A DNA stretch of 41,374 nt from Chitinophagales bacterium (GCA_013297995.1 JAAFJB010000023.1:1-41374); one strand, 5' to 3'; shown: positions 8,636-17,785, counted from the stretch's first letter. Made by a program: numbers and translations. Notes: generated by a model not told the origin, from the letters alone.

Positions 8636-9709
8636 ATGAGTCGCAATAAAGCAAAGAAAAAAAAGCCTTCTTACTTATTGGTAATCATGCTAGGGGCTGG
8701 ATTTTTTGGAGCGTCTATTTTCTTATGGCTTTTTTTGGGCTCTGCAACTGATTTTGATGAGAAAAGCAGGCTGGTATTAATTGAGGAAAACCAAACCCAA
8801 AAATCAGCAGTTGTAGCTAGTTTTAGAAATGCAGGCATTATTCGATTCCCAAACTTACTCGGCTTAGCTGGTGCCCCATTGAATATTTGGGATAAAATGA
8901 AACCAGGGCGTTATGAAATAAAAAAAGGGCAAAGCCTTTACAGCATAGTAAGAATGCTAAAAAATGGCAGATTGGCTGAAATAAAACTAGTTATTAATAA
9001 AATAAGAACTCGTTCGGATTTTGCCAAATTATTGAGTAAGCAGTTCCTAATAGATTCGCTCAACAGCCTACAATTTATGGGCTCAAACGACTCGCTTCGG
9101 AATTTTCAAACCGATACTAGTAAGCTATTCACACGAATTATTCCCAATACCTATACTTTTTATTCAGACGCTTCTTTGCATACTATTTTCAAGAAGCTAA
9201 GTGAGGAAAGTACTGAGTTTTGGAATGAAAAAAATAGATTAAAAAAAGCTGCTGCTTTAAATATGAGTCCAGAGCAAATATATATACTGGCTTCTATTGT
9301 AGAGGAAGAAACAAATTTCGACTCTGATAAGTATAAAATTGCCAGTGTTTATATTAATCGACTAAAAAAATCCATGCCTTTGCAGGCTTGTCCAACCATA
9401 AAATACGCTATGAATAACTTTATGTTAACCCGTATTTATGAAAAATACTTAACCAACCCATCACCTTATAATACTTATAAAGTGAAAGGCTTACCACCTG
9501 GCCCCATTTGCACCCCATCCCCTAAAACCATTGACATAGTGTTAGCCGCTCCAGTTACTAACTATATTTATTTTGTAGCCAAAAGTGATTTTAGTGGTTA
9601 CCATCATTTTAGTGACAATTTTGCAACTCATAACTTGCTTGCAAAAGAGTACCAGCAGAAACTTGATGAATATTGGCTTAAAAAACAAGAAAAAAATCTT
9701 TCTCGTTGA
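8636..9709 (+). CDS. mltG: Endolytic murein transglycosylase MltG
   Basis: Inner-membrane lytic transglycosylase that cleaves nascent peptidoglycan and releases terminated glycan strands. I chose the ATG at 8636 (357 residues); an in-frame TTG at 8609 adds nine non-conserved residues. After a Lys-rich start (KAKKKK) a single membrane helix spans about residues 12-36. A LysM-like region precedes the catalytic YceG domain, whose motif ILASIVEEETNF carries the catalytic Glu (Glu223). The substrate-site signatures PLQACPTIKYA and GLPPGPICTPS follow. It is first of a two-gene unit: its TGA overlaps the TTG start of the next gene. Confidence 0.94.
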   Translation: MSRNKAKKKKPSYLLVIMLGAGFFGASIFLWLFLGSATDFDEKSRLVLIEENQTQKSAVVASFRNAGIIRFPNLLGLAGAPLNIWDKMKPGRYEIKKGQSLYSIVRMLKNGRLAEIKLVINKIRTRSDFAKLLSKQFLIDSLNSLQFMGSNDSLRNFQTDTSKLFTRIIPNTYTFYSDASLHTIFKKLSEESTEFWNEKNRLKKAAALNMSPEQIYILASIVEEETNFDSDKYKIASVYINRLKKSMPLQACPTIKYAMNNFMLTRIYEKYLTNPSPYNTYKVKGLPPGPICTPSPKTIDIVLAAPVTNYIYFVAKSDFSGYHHFSDNFATHNLLAKEYQQKLDEYWLKKQEKNLSR

Positions 9710-10665
9710 CAAAGATTGAAAGAATCATACTAAACCTCCCTCCCATATCATTTGTTATTCGCAAGAGTAAAATCTTATATATTCCTGGCTTTCAAGGGAT
9801 ACCACTCTATGACGTGGTGTTTTTTTTCATACAACAAATAAACAAAATAGGCCTCAATGAAAGAGCAGCTGCTATAGCATTTAATCTAGTAATGGCATTA
9901 CCAGCTACACTTCTTTTTTTATTCTCTATTATTCCTTATTTTCCTAAGTTTCTTGAGTTAAGAATTTGGATTTTATCCTTATTTAAAGACATCAGTCCCA
10001 GTTCAAATACATACCGATTCATAGAGAAATTATTACACGATTTAACCCAACAAAATGTTGGTGTTTTTTCTTTCGGATTTCTACTATTGGTTTTTTATGC
10101 GTCAAATGCTATGATGGCATTGATTAGAACATTCGACCGATCCATCATGGAGAATAAAAATTTCTTTCTCCACCAAAGATGGCGAGCTATCCAGTTAACC
10201 ATCATTATTATTTTGCTAATCATTGGATCATCGCTGGTATTGTTGGGACAAGAACAGCTGATTTTAGTTTTACAAAAAATTTTTAAGCTTAGGAAAAGCT
10301 CACTACCTTGGTTTGGAAGTGCAAAATGGATTGTAATAGTGAGTCTTTTCTTTTTCAGTATTGCGTTTATATACAGATACGCACCTTCGGTGAAAAAGAA
10401 ATGGAAAATTGTTTCTCCAGGTTCAATCTTAGCTACCGGATTAACCGTTTGCACTACCCTTATTTTTTCATATTGGGTAAACAATTTTGCCGCTTATAAT
10501 AAGGTTTATGGATCTATTGGAACCGTTCTAATTTTAATGTTATTGATCTATATCAACTCCCTAATTCTTTTGATTGGATTTGAATTGAATGTGAGTATTA
10601 CTTACCTCACAAAGCAGGCAGCGGAAAGAAAAATTCAAGCGCAGCTTTTTGAATCAAATACTTAA
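9706..10665 (+). CDS. YihY/BrkB-family inner-membrane protein
   Basis: Integral membrane protein of the YihY (UPF0761) family, once misnamed ribonuclease BN; the transport or envelope role is unproven. The 319 residues show the family segment NERAAAIAFNLVMALPATLLFLFSI followed by further helices at about 120-140, 155-180, 205-225, 240-262 and 272-300, six in all. The start is unusual: a TTG at 9706 in the four-base overlap TTGA with the mltG stop. The next in-frame ATG would delete the first helix, so the TTG is the best choice and implies translational coupling. Its stop abuts the convergent trmH stop with no spacer. Confidence 0.87.
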   Translation: MTKIERIILNLPPISFVIRKSKILYIPGFQGIPLYDVVFFFIQQINKIGLNERAAAIAFNLVMALPATLLFLFSIIPYFPKFLELRIWILSLFKDISPSSNTYRFIEKLLHDLTQQNVGVFSFGFLLLVFYASNAMMALIRTFDRSIMENKNFFLHQRWRAIQLTIIIILLIIGSSLVLLGQEQLILVLQKIFKLRKSSLPWFGSAKWIVIVSLFFFSIAFIYRYAPSVKKKWKIVSPGSILATGLTVCTTLIFSYWVNNFAAYNKVYGSIGTVLILMLLIYINSLILLIGFELNVSITYLTKQAAERKIQAQLFESNT

Positions 10666-11277
10666 CTATCTCTTTCGCCATTTTGTTCTAATTTCTGGTT
10701 TGACAGTCCATTGTTTATTCAAAGCATTTATGCTTGGATGGGGTTTTCCCAATCCTTGATAATGCCCTGCATTATTTTTTTGCCGAAACGCCTCATATAC
10801 GGATACTGCACAAGCTACTGAAATATTTAAGCTCTGTATCATTCCTACTTGTGGAATAAGAAAATTTCCGTCTGACAAGTTTCGGGTTGCTTCACTAACC
10901 CCGTTGTGTTCGTTACCAAAAATCAGCGCAATATCAGCTTGAAAATCAATATTAAATACGGATACTGAATCTGCACCTAAATGGGTAGTATAAATAGTTT
11001 TATACCTAGATCTCAGTGCTTCAAAGCAGGTAGCTGCATCATTAAATTCGTGTACTGTAAGCCATTTTGCAGCGCTACTGCTGCTCTTGGGGCCAAAATA
11101 CTCATGCTGAGCAATTGTAGTATTCAGGATATAAATATCTTGTATCCCTACCGCATCGCAAGTACGCATTACTGCTGAGATATTGTGTGGGTTATGTACA
11201 TTTTCTAATACAACGGTCAAGCCAGACTGGCGGTTTGCTAAAACTGATTCAATTCGATTTTGTCTCTCTGGTGTCAT
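10666..11277 (-). CDS. trmH: tRNA (guanosine-2'-O-)-methyltransferase, TrmH/SpoU family
   Basis: SPOUT-fold enzyme that probably 2'-O-methylates G18 in the D-loop of tRNAs. All three SpoU motifs are present in 203 residues: motif 1 ENVHNPHNISAVMRTCDA with the catalytic Arg, motif 2 IALIFGNEHNGVSE, and motif 3 IPQVGMIQSLNISVACAVS. The short N-terminal region and the C-terminal KPEIRTKWRKR basic tail resemble TrmH of the G18 type rather than RlmB, which has an extra N-terminal domain. The exact RNA target is inferred from length and motif 2. The stop codon directly abuts that of the convergent BrkB-family gene. Confidence 0.88.
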   Translation of the reverse strand: MTPERQNRIESVLANRQSGLTVVLENVHNPHNISAVMRTCDAVGIQDIYILNTTIAQHEYFGPKSSSSAAKWLTVHEFNDAATCFEALRSRYKTIYTTHLGADSVSVFNIDFQADIALIFGNEHNGVSEATRNLSDGNFLIPQVGMIQSLNISVACAVSVYEAFRQKNNAGHYQGLGKPHPSINALNKQWTVKPEIRTKWRKR

Positions 11278-11284
11278 TTCTATG

Positions 11285-11300
11285 TACCAATTGGTTGGTA
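11285..11300. promoter_or_regulatory. Small inverted repeat upstream of trmH
   Basis: TACCAA (11285-11290) and TTGGTA (11295-11300) form a 6-bp perfect inverted repeat with a 4-nt spacer, 8 bp upstream of the trmH ATG. It could be an operator or a leader hairpin; there is no further support. Confidence 0.25.
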
Positions 11301-11359
11301 TTTTGATGCTTAAATGCTTATTTAGAGCAAAAATCTACTATTAAAATGAATTAATCGCA

Positions 11360-11367
11360 TAATTTTG
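11360..11367 (+). promoter_or_regulatory. Candidate -7 box for the 4-TM protein gene
   Basis: TAATTTTG followed by TAGCT, the same 13-nt string seen upstream of miaB, lies 21 nt before the ATG at 11389. No matching -33 TTTG was found at the usual distance. Confidence 0.45.
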
Positions 11368-11388
11368 TAGCTATCCGTTATAATACCC

Positions 11389-11934
11389 ATGTTTGATAAA
11401 ATCATTCGATCTGAGAACTTACTTTGGATTGTGCCTATTCTTTATGGCATTATCGCCTACATCACTTCTTACAATGATATAGCAATGATTTTTTTCGACA
11501 ATTCCTATCTATTACTTTCTTTCCCAGCGGTGGTTGGTGTGCTGCTTGCCACATTAGTAATTCCCTATTTTATACATCTGTTGCTAAGAGAAATAGGAGA
11601 TAGAAAATTTGTATTAGCATGGGCACATATTGCTATTTCAATAGTACTAAGCATTGCTATATTATTTATTTATAGCTATTCCTTACCCATAAATATAAAA
11701 TGGCGATTTCATGTTGGCGAGCTTCCTGCATACAAAAAATGGCTATATTATAATTTAGTAGCTATTAATATCATTAAAATATTCATAGCTACTCAATCTA
11801 TTTTTACTGCATATGGCTTGGGTTTATTTATTCGTTCCTACTTTATGAATTCTAAAGCACAAGGTAATATAGACCAATCTTTTGATTTACAAGAACAAGA
11901 ATTAGGTGGAACAGTTGCAAGTATGATTGCATAA
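11389..11934 (+). CDS. Unassigned integral membrane protein (four predicted helices)
   Basis: A 181-residue hydrophobic protein that I do not recognise. Predicted membrane helices lie at about residues 11-27, 40-66, 76-98 and 122-149, with a polar C-terminal tail from 153 (NSKAQGNIDQSFDLQEQELGG) that should be cytoplasmic. There is no signal peptide, metal-binding cluster or catalytic motif. It has its own promoter-like box and converges with the transporter gene 15 bp downstream, so it appears to be monocistronic. Codon use and composition resemble its neighbours, which supports it being a resident gene. Confidence 0.7.
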   Translation: MFDKIIRSENLLWIVPILYGIIAYITSYNDIAMIFFDNSYLLLSFPAVVGVLLATLVIPYFIHLLLREIGDRKFVLAWAHIAISIVLSIAILFIYSYSLPINIKWRFHVGELPAYKKWLYYNLVAINIIKIFIATQSIFTAYGLGLFIRSYFMNSKAQGNIDQSFDLQEQELGGTVASMIA

Positions 11935-11949
11935 TTAATTGCTTATTCC

Positions 11950-12723
11950 TTAGTTTTCCATTGCGTTTCGTTTCATTTGCATTGCGTTTTCTTTTCCCAA
12001 ATATTTATTTATCCCTGCTTCAAGCAAATAAATGAGCGGAGTTAGTAGTACTGCCATACTGAATTTATATATATAATTTACCATCGCTATTGCTAAAACC
12101 AATTGCCAACTCCAATTATTCCCAATTTTGAAAGCAATAAAAAGCACAATAAAACTATCAATGAACTGAGATACTAAAGTAGAGCCTGTAGCTCTTAACC
12201 AAACCCATTTCTCCCCAGTTAGTTTTTTTATTTTATGAAATACAACTACATCTACAATTTGGCTAACCATAAATGCAGTAAGACTTCCTAGAATAATCCA
12301 CATGCCTTGTCCGAATATACCCCCAAAAGCATCCTGCATATTCGGAATTCCATTATTGGCTTTTGATATAATCCAAAAATCAGCCGGAGGCGTTTGCATA
12401 GCCATATAAAACATTAGAAATGCATACATGATGATTACTATTGCTGTATAGCTAATTCTGCGCACCCATTTAGGCCCATAATATTCATTCACAATATCTG
12501 TTATTATGAATTCCAAAGGCCATAACAATACCCCGCAAGTAAGGTTAAAAGAGAGGCCTGATTGACCAAAAAAACTGAATTCCATCGGATTCCACCCAAA
12601 AATTTTTTCTAAAGAAAAAATTTTACCGCCAATACATTCTGCAATTAATGCATTTGCTACAAAAAAGGCCATAATGCCTAAAAAAAGCTTAGAAGGTTTG
12701 TGATTGAGCATATTAGTGATCAT
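11950..12723 (-). CDS. Queuosine precursor transporter, YhhQ/VUT family
   Basis: Inner-membrane importer family for queuosine precursors such as preQ0, preQ1 or queuine. I chose the ATG at 12723 (257 residues), which overlaps the preceding stop as ATGA; a longer frame to 12876 adds a leader without family features. Family hallmarks are the second-helix segment NLTCGVLLWPLEFIITDIVNEYYG, SLTAFMVSQIVDVVVFHKIKKLTG and the conserved WLRATGSTLVSQFIDSFIVLF. About six to seven membrane helices are evident. Together with Tgt at 29.6 kb it indicates salvage of a queuosine precursor; which one is imported cannot be read from the sequence. It is coupled to the small gene upstream. Confidence 0.9.
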   Translation of the reverse strand: MITNMLNHKPSKLFLGIMAFFVANALIAECIGGKIFSLEKIFGWNPMEFSFFGQSGLSFNLTCGVLLWPLEFIITDIVNEYYGPKWVRRISYTAIVIIMYAFLMFYMAMQTPPADFWIISKANNGIPNMQDAFGGIFGQGMWIILGSLTAFMVSQIVDVVVFHKIKKLTGEKWVWLRATGSTLVSQFIDSFIVLFIAFKIGNNWSWQLVLAIAMVNYIYKFSMAVLLTPLIYLLEAGINKYLGKENAMQMKRNAMEN

Positions 12724-13007
12724 AGGGGAAGCATAAAATAGACAATCAATTGAATGAAAAGAAAAATTAAATTTAACAATGATAACCAAACTGGCAAGCG
12801 ATTGTTTTTTTTGTTTAACAATATTACCCCATACCAAATATTTACCAATAAATTTTGGAAGGGGGCTACCATCCAACCCAACAAAATCACTATTGCACTT
12901 AACTCCTTATTCCCAATAAAATTGCTTGTTCGTTGAATGATTATACATAAAATAAATAGTAAATTACAAATAAATGCAAGTCTAGAAGCAAATAATAATG
13001 GTTTCAT
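12720..13007 (-). CDS. Small three-helix membrane protein coupled to the queuosine-precursor transporter
   Basis: A 95-residue protein that I cannot assign. It is almost entirely membrane: helices at about 5-24, 37-61 and 72-93, with a short basic loop (NKKNNRLP) between the last two. No cysteine cluster, lipobox or catalytic motif is present. The real-gene call rests on its position: its TGA (12722-12720) overlaps the ATG (12723-12721) of the transporter in the four-base ATGA arrangement, a hallmark of translational coupling. It may be a partner or assembly factor of the transporter, but that is inference only. Confidence 0.72.
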   Translation of the reverse strand: MKPLLFASRLAFICNLLFILCIIIQRTSNFIGNKELSAIVILLGWMVAPFQNLLVNIWYGVILLNKKNNRLPVWLSLLNLIFLFIQLIVYFMLPL

Positions 13008-13224
13008 TGAATAATTTTATCGTAAAAATGCTTCAAGGTTGGTTTGAAGCGCAAAAAAGATTATAATTTAATACCCTGGTAAAAATAAAACGAAATCTGT
13101 AATTTACCTTCAACCATACCTTGCCCCTTTTTTAGTAGGTTTGCTATTTATTAAATTTCGGCAAATTTTTTATACCCTAAGCGTTCGAGTACAAATGCTG
13201 GGGTACAGTGCAAAAAAAGAACTT

Positions 13225-15714
13225 ATGACTCGTATTAATTGGAAAGCCATTCAGCCGCATATTATTGCTGTATTTATTTTTTTAGTGGTAGCCATCATTT
13301 ACTGCAAACCTGTTTTAAATGGGAAGGTACTTCAACAAAGTGATGTTACCCAATGGAAAGGAATTGCACAAAACTCATTCCAATACAAAGAACAACACGG
13401 TCATTTCCCCCTATGGACCAACAGTATATTTGGGGGTATGCCTGCGTACCAAATTACAGGTATTGGGGAGAACCCTATTTCAGTGGGCTATATAGGACAA
13501 ATACTTAGTTTGGGATTACCTAAACCCATTGGAGTTTTTTTTCTAGCCGCTCTCTGTTTTTATTTTCTTACCCAAGTTTTGCAAACCAACCCATATATTG
13601 GTATCATTGGGGCACTTGCATATGCTTATGCAACCTATAATCCAATCATTCTTGCTGCGGGACACGATACCAAGCTAAATGCTATTGCTTTTTTACCTGC
13701 CTTAATTGCTTCACTGCTGTTGTTATTTAACAAGAAATATTTGGCAGGAACAGCACTTACCGCAGTTTCAACCACATTACTATTAGGCGCCAATCACTTG
13801 CAAATTACGTATTATGGTTTTTTAATACTCGCATTCATGAGTATGGCCTTTGTTATTCATTGTATAAAAGAGAAAGAAATTGCCCATTTGGTGAAATCTG
13901 GAGCACTTGCTATACTGGCTGCCCTTTTAGGTATTTTAGTAAACGCAGTCACGCTTCTTTCAACTTATGAATACTCAAAGCAAACCATCCGTGGCGGAAG
14001 TGCATTAGCAGATAGTACTTCAAATGCCACCAAAACTGGACTTAGCAAAGACTATGCCTTGAGTTATAGTTTTTACAAAACAGAGCCTTTGGTAATGATG
14101 TTCCCTAGATTATATGGAGGTAGCAGCAATAATTTAGAAATAGAATCAGAGAAATCAAAAGCCATTGAAGCATTACAACAGATGCCTCAAGAGCTATCAC
14201 AACAAATTCAATCTGCCCTTCAGTTCTACTGGGGAGGTATTACCCAAGGCACTTCTGGCCCGCCGTATATTGGAGCCATCATTTGTTTTTTAGCCCTCCT
14301 TGGATTTGTAATGGTTGATAAAAAATATACGAGGTGGATATTGGCTGCCATTGCTTTTTCTTTACTACTTAGTTGGGGTAAATATTTTGAAGGATTTAAT
14401 ATTGCCATGCTCAAATATTTACCCCTTTATAATAAATTTCGGGCTCCAAGTATGATATTGGTTATTCCCGGTTTATTACTCTGTATGATGGCTACACTCT
14501 CTCTGAATAAAATATTATTTTTCGAAAATAAATTACGCTTATGGAATGAGTATAAAAAGGGACTCATATTGGTTGCGGGAATCTTTGGCTTTGCTTTACT
14601 TGTATACCTCAGCAGTGATTTTAGTGCTGAAGGCGATAAAATGCTTCTGTTGCAAATAAACAAAATACCCGATGCCACCCAAAGAGAACAAATTAGCACC
14701 CCAGTTAAAGCGTTTGTAAATGGTTTAAAAGAAGATCGAAAAACTTTATTTCTGAACGACTTACTCAGAACTTTTTTATTCTGTTCCTTAGCAGCAGGGG
14801 CAGTATATTTAGCCATCAAACAGCATATAAATAAGTTGGCTATTACAGCAATTCTTGGCGTATTTATTCTAATTGATATATTTACCATTAACCATACTTA
14901 TCTCAATGCCAATAACTACCAAGATTCTAATGAATATGAAACTGCATTTACGCCATCTGCAATTGACAATGAGATTTTAAAAGACACAAGTTTTTACAGG
15001 GTATTGAATGTATCTCAGGGCATTTCAGCCGCATTTAATGGAGGTGGAATGTCAGCATATTTTCATAAATCAATTGGAGGATATCATCCTGCTAAACTGA
15101 GTATCTACCAAGATTTAATTGAAAAGCAATTGTATAATTTCCCCAATTGTTTGCCCATATTAAATATGTTAAACACTAAATACCTCATTATTCCTGATCA
15201 ACAAACTGGGCAGCCCATTGTACAACAGAACAGCGGTGCCCTGGGAGCTTGTTGGTTTGTAAGAGGCGTGCAATTTGAAAAGGGACCCGCTGCTGTAATG
15301 CGTGCAATTACAACATTCAATCCCAAAGAAACAGCCGTGCTTGATGAAAAATACAAGCTAAATATTATTGGTATTGGTAATGACAGTTCGGCAAAAATAT
15401 CTTTGCTTGCTAATGAAAACGATATAGTTACCTACCAGTCAAAATCTGCCGTTAAACAATTCGCCGTATTTAGTGAAATATTTTATAATGCGGGCTGGAA
15501 AGCTAGAATAGACGGAAAAGAGAGTCCCATCTATCAAACCAATTATGTATTGCGTGGTCTTGAAATACCTGCGGGCGAACACAATATTGTATTTAGTTTT
15601 GAACCAGCGGCGGTAGCTTTTGGCCAAAAAGCAGCAATTGCTTCTTCACTATCTATTTGGATATTATTGTTTGCGGCTGGCATATATGGTTTTAGAAAAA
15701 AACAAATCCATTAA
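13225..15714 (+). CDS. YfhO-family membrane protein
   Basis: Large polytopic membrane protein of the YfhO family, resembling GT-C glycosyltransferases that use lipid-linked sugars. From the ATG at 13225 it has 829 residues; a TTG at 13141 would add 28 residues of doubtful value. The first helix is followed by the periplasmic loop KPVLNGKVLQQSDVTQWKGI with the acidic and Gln residues typical of the family, then HFPLWTNSIFGGMPAYQ. About 12 helices fill residues 80-560. A soluble region from about 590 precedes the final helix, and includes YLNANNYQDSNEYETAFTPS and GWKARIDGKESPIYQTNYVLRG. The glycosyltransferase gene behind it starts one base after its stop. A surface-glycan or protein-glycosylation role is inferred. 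Confidence 0.87.
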   Translation: MTRINWKAIQPHIIAVFIFLVVAIIYCKPVLNGKVLQQSDVTQWKGIAQNSFQYKEQHGHFPLWTNSIFGGMPAYQITGIGENPISVGYIGQILSLGLPKPIGVFFLAALCFYFLTQVLQTNPYIGIIGALAYAYATYNPIILAAGHDTKLNAIAFLPALIASLLLLFNKKYLAGTALTAVSTTLLLGANHLQITYYGFLILAFMSMAFVIHCIKEKEIAHLVKSGALAILAALLGILVNAVTLLSTYEYSKQTIRGGSALADSTSNATKTGLSKDYALSYSFYKTEPLVMMFPRLYGGSSNNLEIESEKSKAIEALQQMPQELSQQIQSALQFYWGGITQGTSGPPYIGAIICFLALLGFVMVDKKYTRWILAAIAFSLLLSWGKYFEGFNIAMLKYLPLYNKFRAPSMILVIPGLLLCMMATLSLNKILFFENKLRLWNEYKKGLILVAGIFGFALLVYLSSDFSAEGDKMLLLQINKIPDATQREQISTPVKAFVNGLKEDRKTLFLNDLLRTFLFCSLAAGAVYLAIKQHINKLAITAILGVFILIDIFTINHTYLNANNYQDSNEYETAFTPSAIDNEILKDTSFYRVLNVSQGISAAFNGGGMSAYFHKSIGGYHPAKLSIYQDLIEKQLYNFPNCLPILNMLNTKYLIIPDQQTGQPIVQQNSGALGACWFVRGVQFEKGPAAVMRAITTFNPKETAVLDEKYKLNIIGIGNDSSAKISLLANENDIVTYQSKSAVKQFAVFSEIFYNAGWKARIDGKESPIYQTNYVLRGLEIPAGEHNIVFSFEPAAVAFGQKAAIASSLSIWILLFAAGIYGFRKKQIH

Positions 15715-15715
15715 T

Positions 15716-16852
15716 ATGCATCAGCCTTCTGTTTTAGGCATTGTTTCTTATAAAGTTTTTCCGGCGCAGATGGGTGGTCAGAAATATATTGTGGAGTATT
15801 ACAGAGAACTTTCAAAACATACCAAAGTAATACTTGCCGTATCCAATGACAATCAACTTTATAAAGAAGCACCAACAGCAGAAGAGTTTCAAGTAATGCC
15901 CATGCTATTTAATCATTGGTATGGTATATTTAATTTATTATTATGTTTTAAATTGGCTCGATTAATTAGAAGAGAAAACATTGATATCATCATAATTGAT
16001 CATTCTTATTTTGGCTGGCTTGGAATACTTCTTAGAAAACTTACTAATAAGAAACTAGTGATAAAACTGGCCAATATTGAAACCCTACGTTTTAAAGATA
16101 TGGGCAGGTGGGGATGGCGTATTTATAATTATTATGAACAATGGGTATTGAAGCATGCAGATAGAAATTTCTTTATTACAAGTGAAGAAAGGAATTTGGC
16201 TATTACACGCTGGGGAATCAATCCTACCACTGCTTTTACACTTCCATATGGAACAAATTTTCTTGCTCCCACTACCTTAGAAACACATATCGTATGCCGG
16301 CAGAAAATATTGCAAGCAAACCAATTGAAAGGCAATACCAAGCTATTCTTTTTCAACGGAACCTTAGATTATCTACCCAATCAAGAAGCCTTATATATTA
16401 TTGTGAATGAATTGTTGTATCGCTTACAGTATGCTTCTATTTCATTTAAAATAATTATATGCGGCAATCGAATTAAACAAGACTGGGAAAAACGATTATT
16501 GAATGCGAAAGACATTTTATTTAAGGGAATGGTAGAAGATATTGGCCTCTATTATAAAGGTGCAGATTGCTTTATTTGTCCCATTACCTTAGGCACTGGT
16601 ATCAAAACAAAACTAGTAGAAGCATTGGCACATGGACAAAAAATAATTTGTACCAATAGAAGTGCCGCAGGAATCACGCACTTTGCCATAGCTCCCCTCC
16701 TCACAATTATTCCAGACTACGATTGGAATGCATTTGCTAAGGCAATGGTTGAGCTAGACCCCAATCAACACCCCAGTGTACCAAGCGCGTTTTACAACCG
16801 CTTAAACTGGCCTACTATTGTTAGTGAATCCATTTTATCTTTACCCAAATAA
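15716..16852 (+). CDS. Glycosyltransferase family 4-type protein
   Basis: Cytoplasmic GT-B enzyme that would transfer a sugar from a nucleotide donor to a glycan acceptor; donor and acceptor are unknown. The ATG at 15716, one base after the preceding stop, gives 378 residues starting MHQPSVLGIVSYKVFPAQMGGQ, with the acceptor-side glycine-rich motif. The C-terminal donor domain shows FFNGTLDYLPNQEAL, ILFKGMVEDIGLYYKGADCFICP and the E-x7-E-like segment GTGIKTKLVEALAHGQKIICT. A frame extending back to 15620 lies inside the upstream gene and is discarded. It sits in the middle of a three-gene unit between the YfhO-family protein and a GT2. Confidence 0.88.
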   Translation: MHQPSVLGIVSYKVFPAQMGGQKYIVEYYRELSKHTKVILAVSNDNQLYKEAPTAEEFQVMPMLFNHWYGIFNLLLCFKLARLIRRENIDIIIIDHSYFGWLGILLRKLTNKKLVIKLANIETLRFKDMGRWGWRIYNYYEQWVLKHADRNFFITSEERNLAITRWGINPTTAFTLPYGTNFLAPTTLETHIVCRQKILQANQLKGNTKLFFFNGTLDYLPNQEALYIIVNELLYRLQYASISFKIIICGNRIKQDWEKRLLNAKDILFKGMVEDIGLYYKGADCFICPITLGTGIKTKLVEALAHGQKIICTNRSAAGITHFAIAPLLTIIPDYDWNAFAKAMVELDPNQHPSVPSAFYNRLNWPTIVSESILSLPK

Positions 16853-16859
16853 AAGAAGA

Positions 16860-17768
16860 ATGCCCAAAATTTCCATTGTAATATGTACGTATAATAGATC
16901 TAAATATCTTCCAGAAGCTTTACTTAGCTTATATAATCAAACAGTTTCAAAAAATTTCTTTGAAGTAATTGTAGTGAATAATAATTCCAGCGACAATACC
17001 ATTTCAGTGTGTGAAACGTTTATTTCAACCCATGCCGATGCTAGTTTTTTCCTTTTAAATGAACCAGAACAAGGTGCTTCTTTCGCAAGAAATACAGGTG
17101 CGAAAATTGCTAAATCTCCCCTACTTTGTTTTATGGATGACGACGCAATAGCTTACCCAAACTATCTTCAAAATATCTTAGAATTTTTCAAAAAATATTC
17201 AGATGCAGACGGATTGGGAGGACGTATTATTCCAAGATATATTCCTTCAGAACCAAAGTGGATGAGCCATTTTGTTTCTTCACTTGTTGGTAATTTTCAT
17301 TACAGTGAATCAGTGGCCATTTTCAGTGCAAACAAATACCCACTAGAATCGAATATGATTGTTCGGAAAGTTGACTTTGACACTGTAAATGGATTCAATA
17401 CTTTGCTTCCAGGGGTAAAAGGCACACTCCGGATTGGCGGGGAAGGCAAAGATTTTTTTCTCAAACTAAAAGCAATTGGAAAAACCATTTATTACAGCCC
17501 AAACGTAATAGTAGAGCATATTGTAGAAACAAAAAAGTTAGATGCTGAATACCTCTATCGGGTTGCAAGCGGAATTGGAAGAGGTGAAAGGGTTCGCACC
17601 AAAGCCATTCACAAGTGGGCTTTCAACAAGAAAATTCTTGAATATTGTTTCAAGCTGGGCGCATCAATTGTGCTTGCAGCTGGTTATTTATTACAAGGGC
17701 ATCCAGCAAAGATGAAACCCATTATTCAATTTAGAATTGATGCACTAAAGGGGCTTCTTAACCACTAG
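16860..17768 (+). CDS. Glycosyltransferase family 2 protein
   Basis: GT-A enzyme, probably acting in assembly of the same glycan as its two upstream neighbours. I chose the ATG at 16860 (302 residues, MPKISIVICTYNRSKYL), preceded by an AAGAAG purine stretch 7 bp after the previous stop; an in-frame TTG at 16818 lies inside the upstream gene. The nucleotide-sugar site is VVNNNSSDNT, and the metal-binding DxD-type motif is FMDDDAIAY. Residues GGEGKDFFLKLKAIG give the catalytic ED-like acid. A hydrophobic C-terminal stretch (ASIVLAAGYLLQG) may be a membrane anchor. It converges with the esterase gene 17 bp downstream. Confidence 0.9.
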   Translation: MPKISIVICTYNRSKYLPEALLSLYNQTVSKNFFEVIVVNNNSSDNTISVCETFISTHADASFFLLNEPEQGASFARNTGAKIAKSPLLCFMDDDAIAYPNYLQNILEFFKKYSDADGLGGRIIPRYIPSEPKWMSHFVSSLVGNFHYSESVAIFSANKYPLESNMIVRKVDFDTVNGFNTLLPGVKGTLRIGGEGKDFFLKLKAIGKTIYYSPNVIVEHIVETKKLDAEYLYRVASGIGRGERVRTKAIHKWAFNKKILEYCFKLGASIVLAAGYLLQGHPAKMKPIIQFRIDALKGLLNH

Positions 17769-17785
17769 ATAAATTCCACTGAAAC

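Noticed and set aside
12724..12876. Longer N-terminus for the queuosine-precursor transporter
   Set aside because: The added residues are not family-like and would overlap the small membrane protein gene; the ATGA overlap start is better.
13141..13224. TTG-started extension of the YfhO-family protein
   Set aside because: The added 28 residues do not resemble the family start, and an ATG at 13225 precedes the first helix directly.
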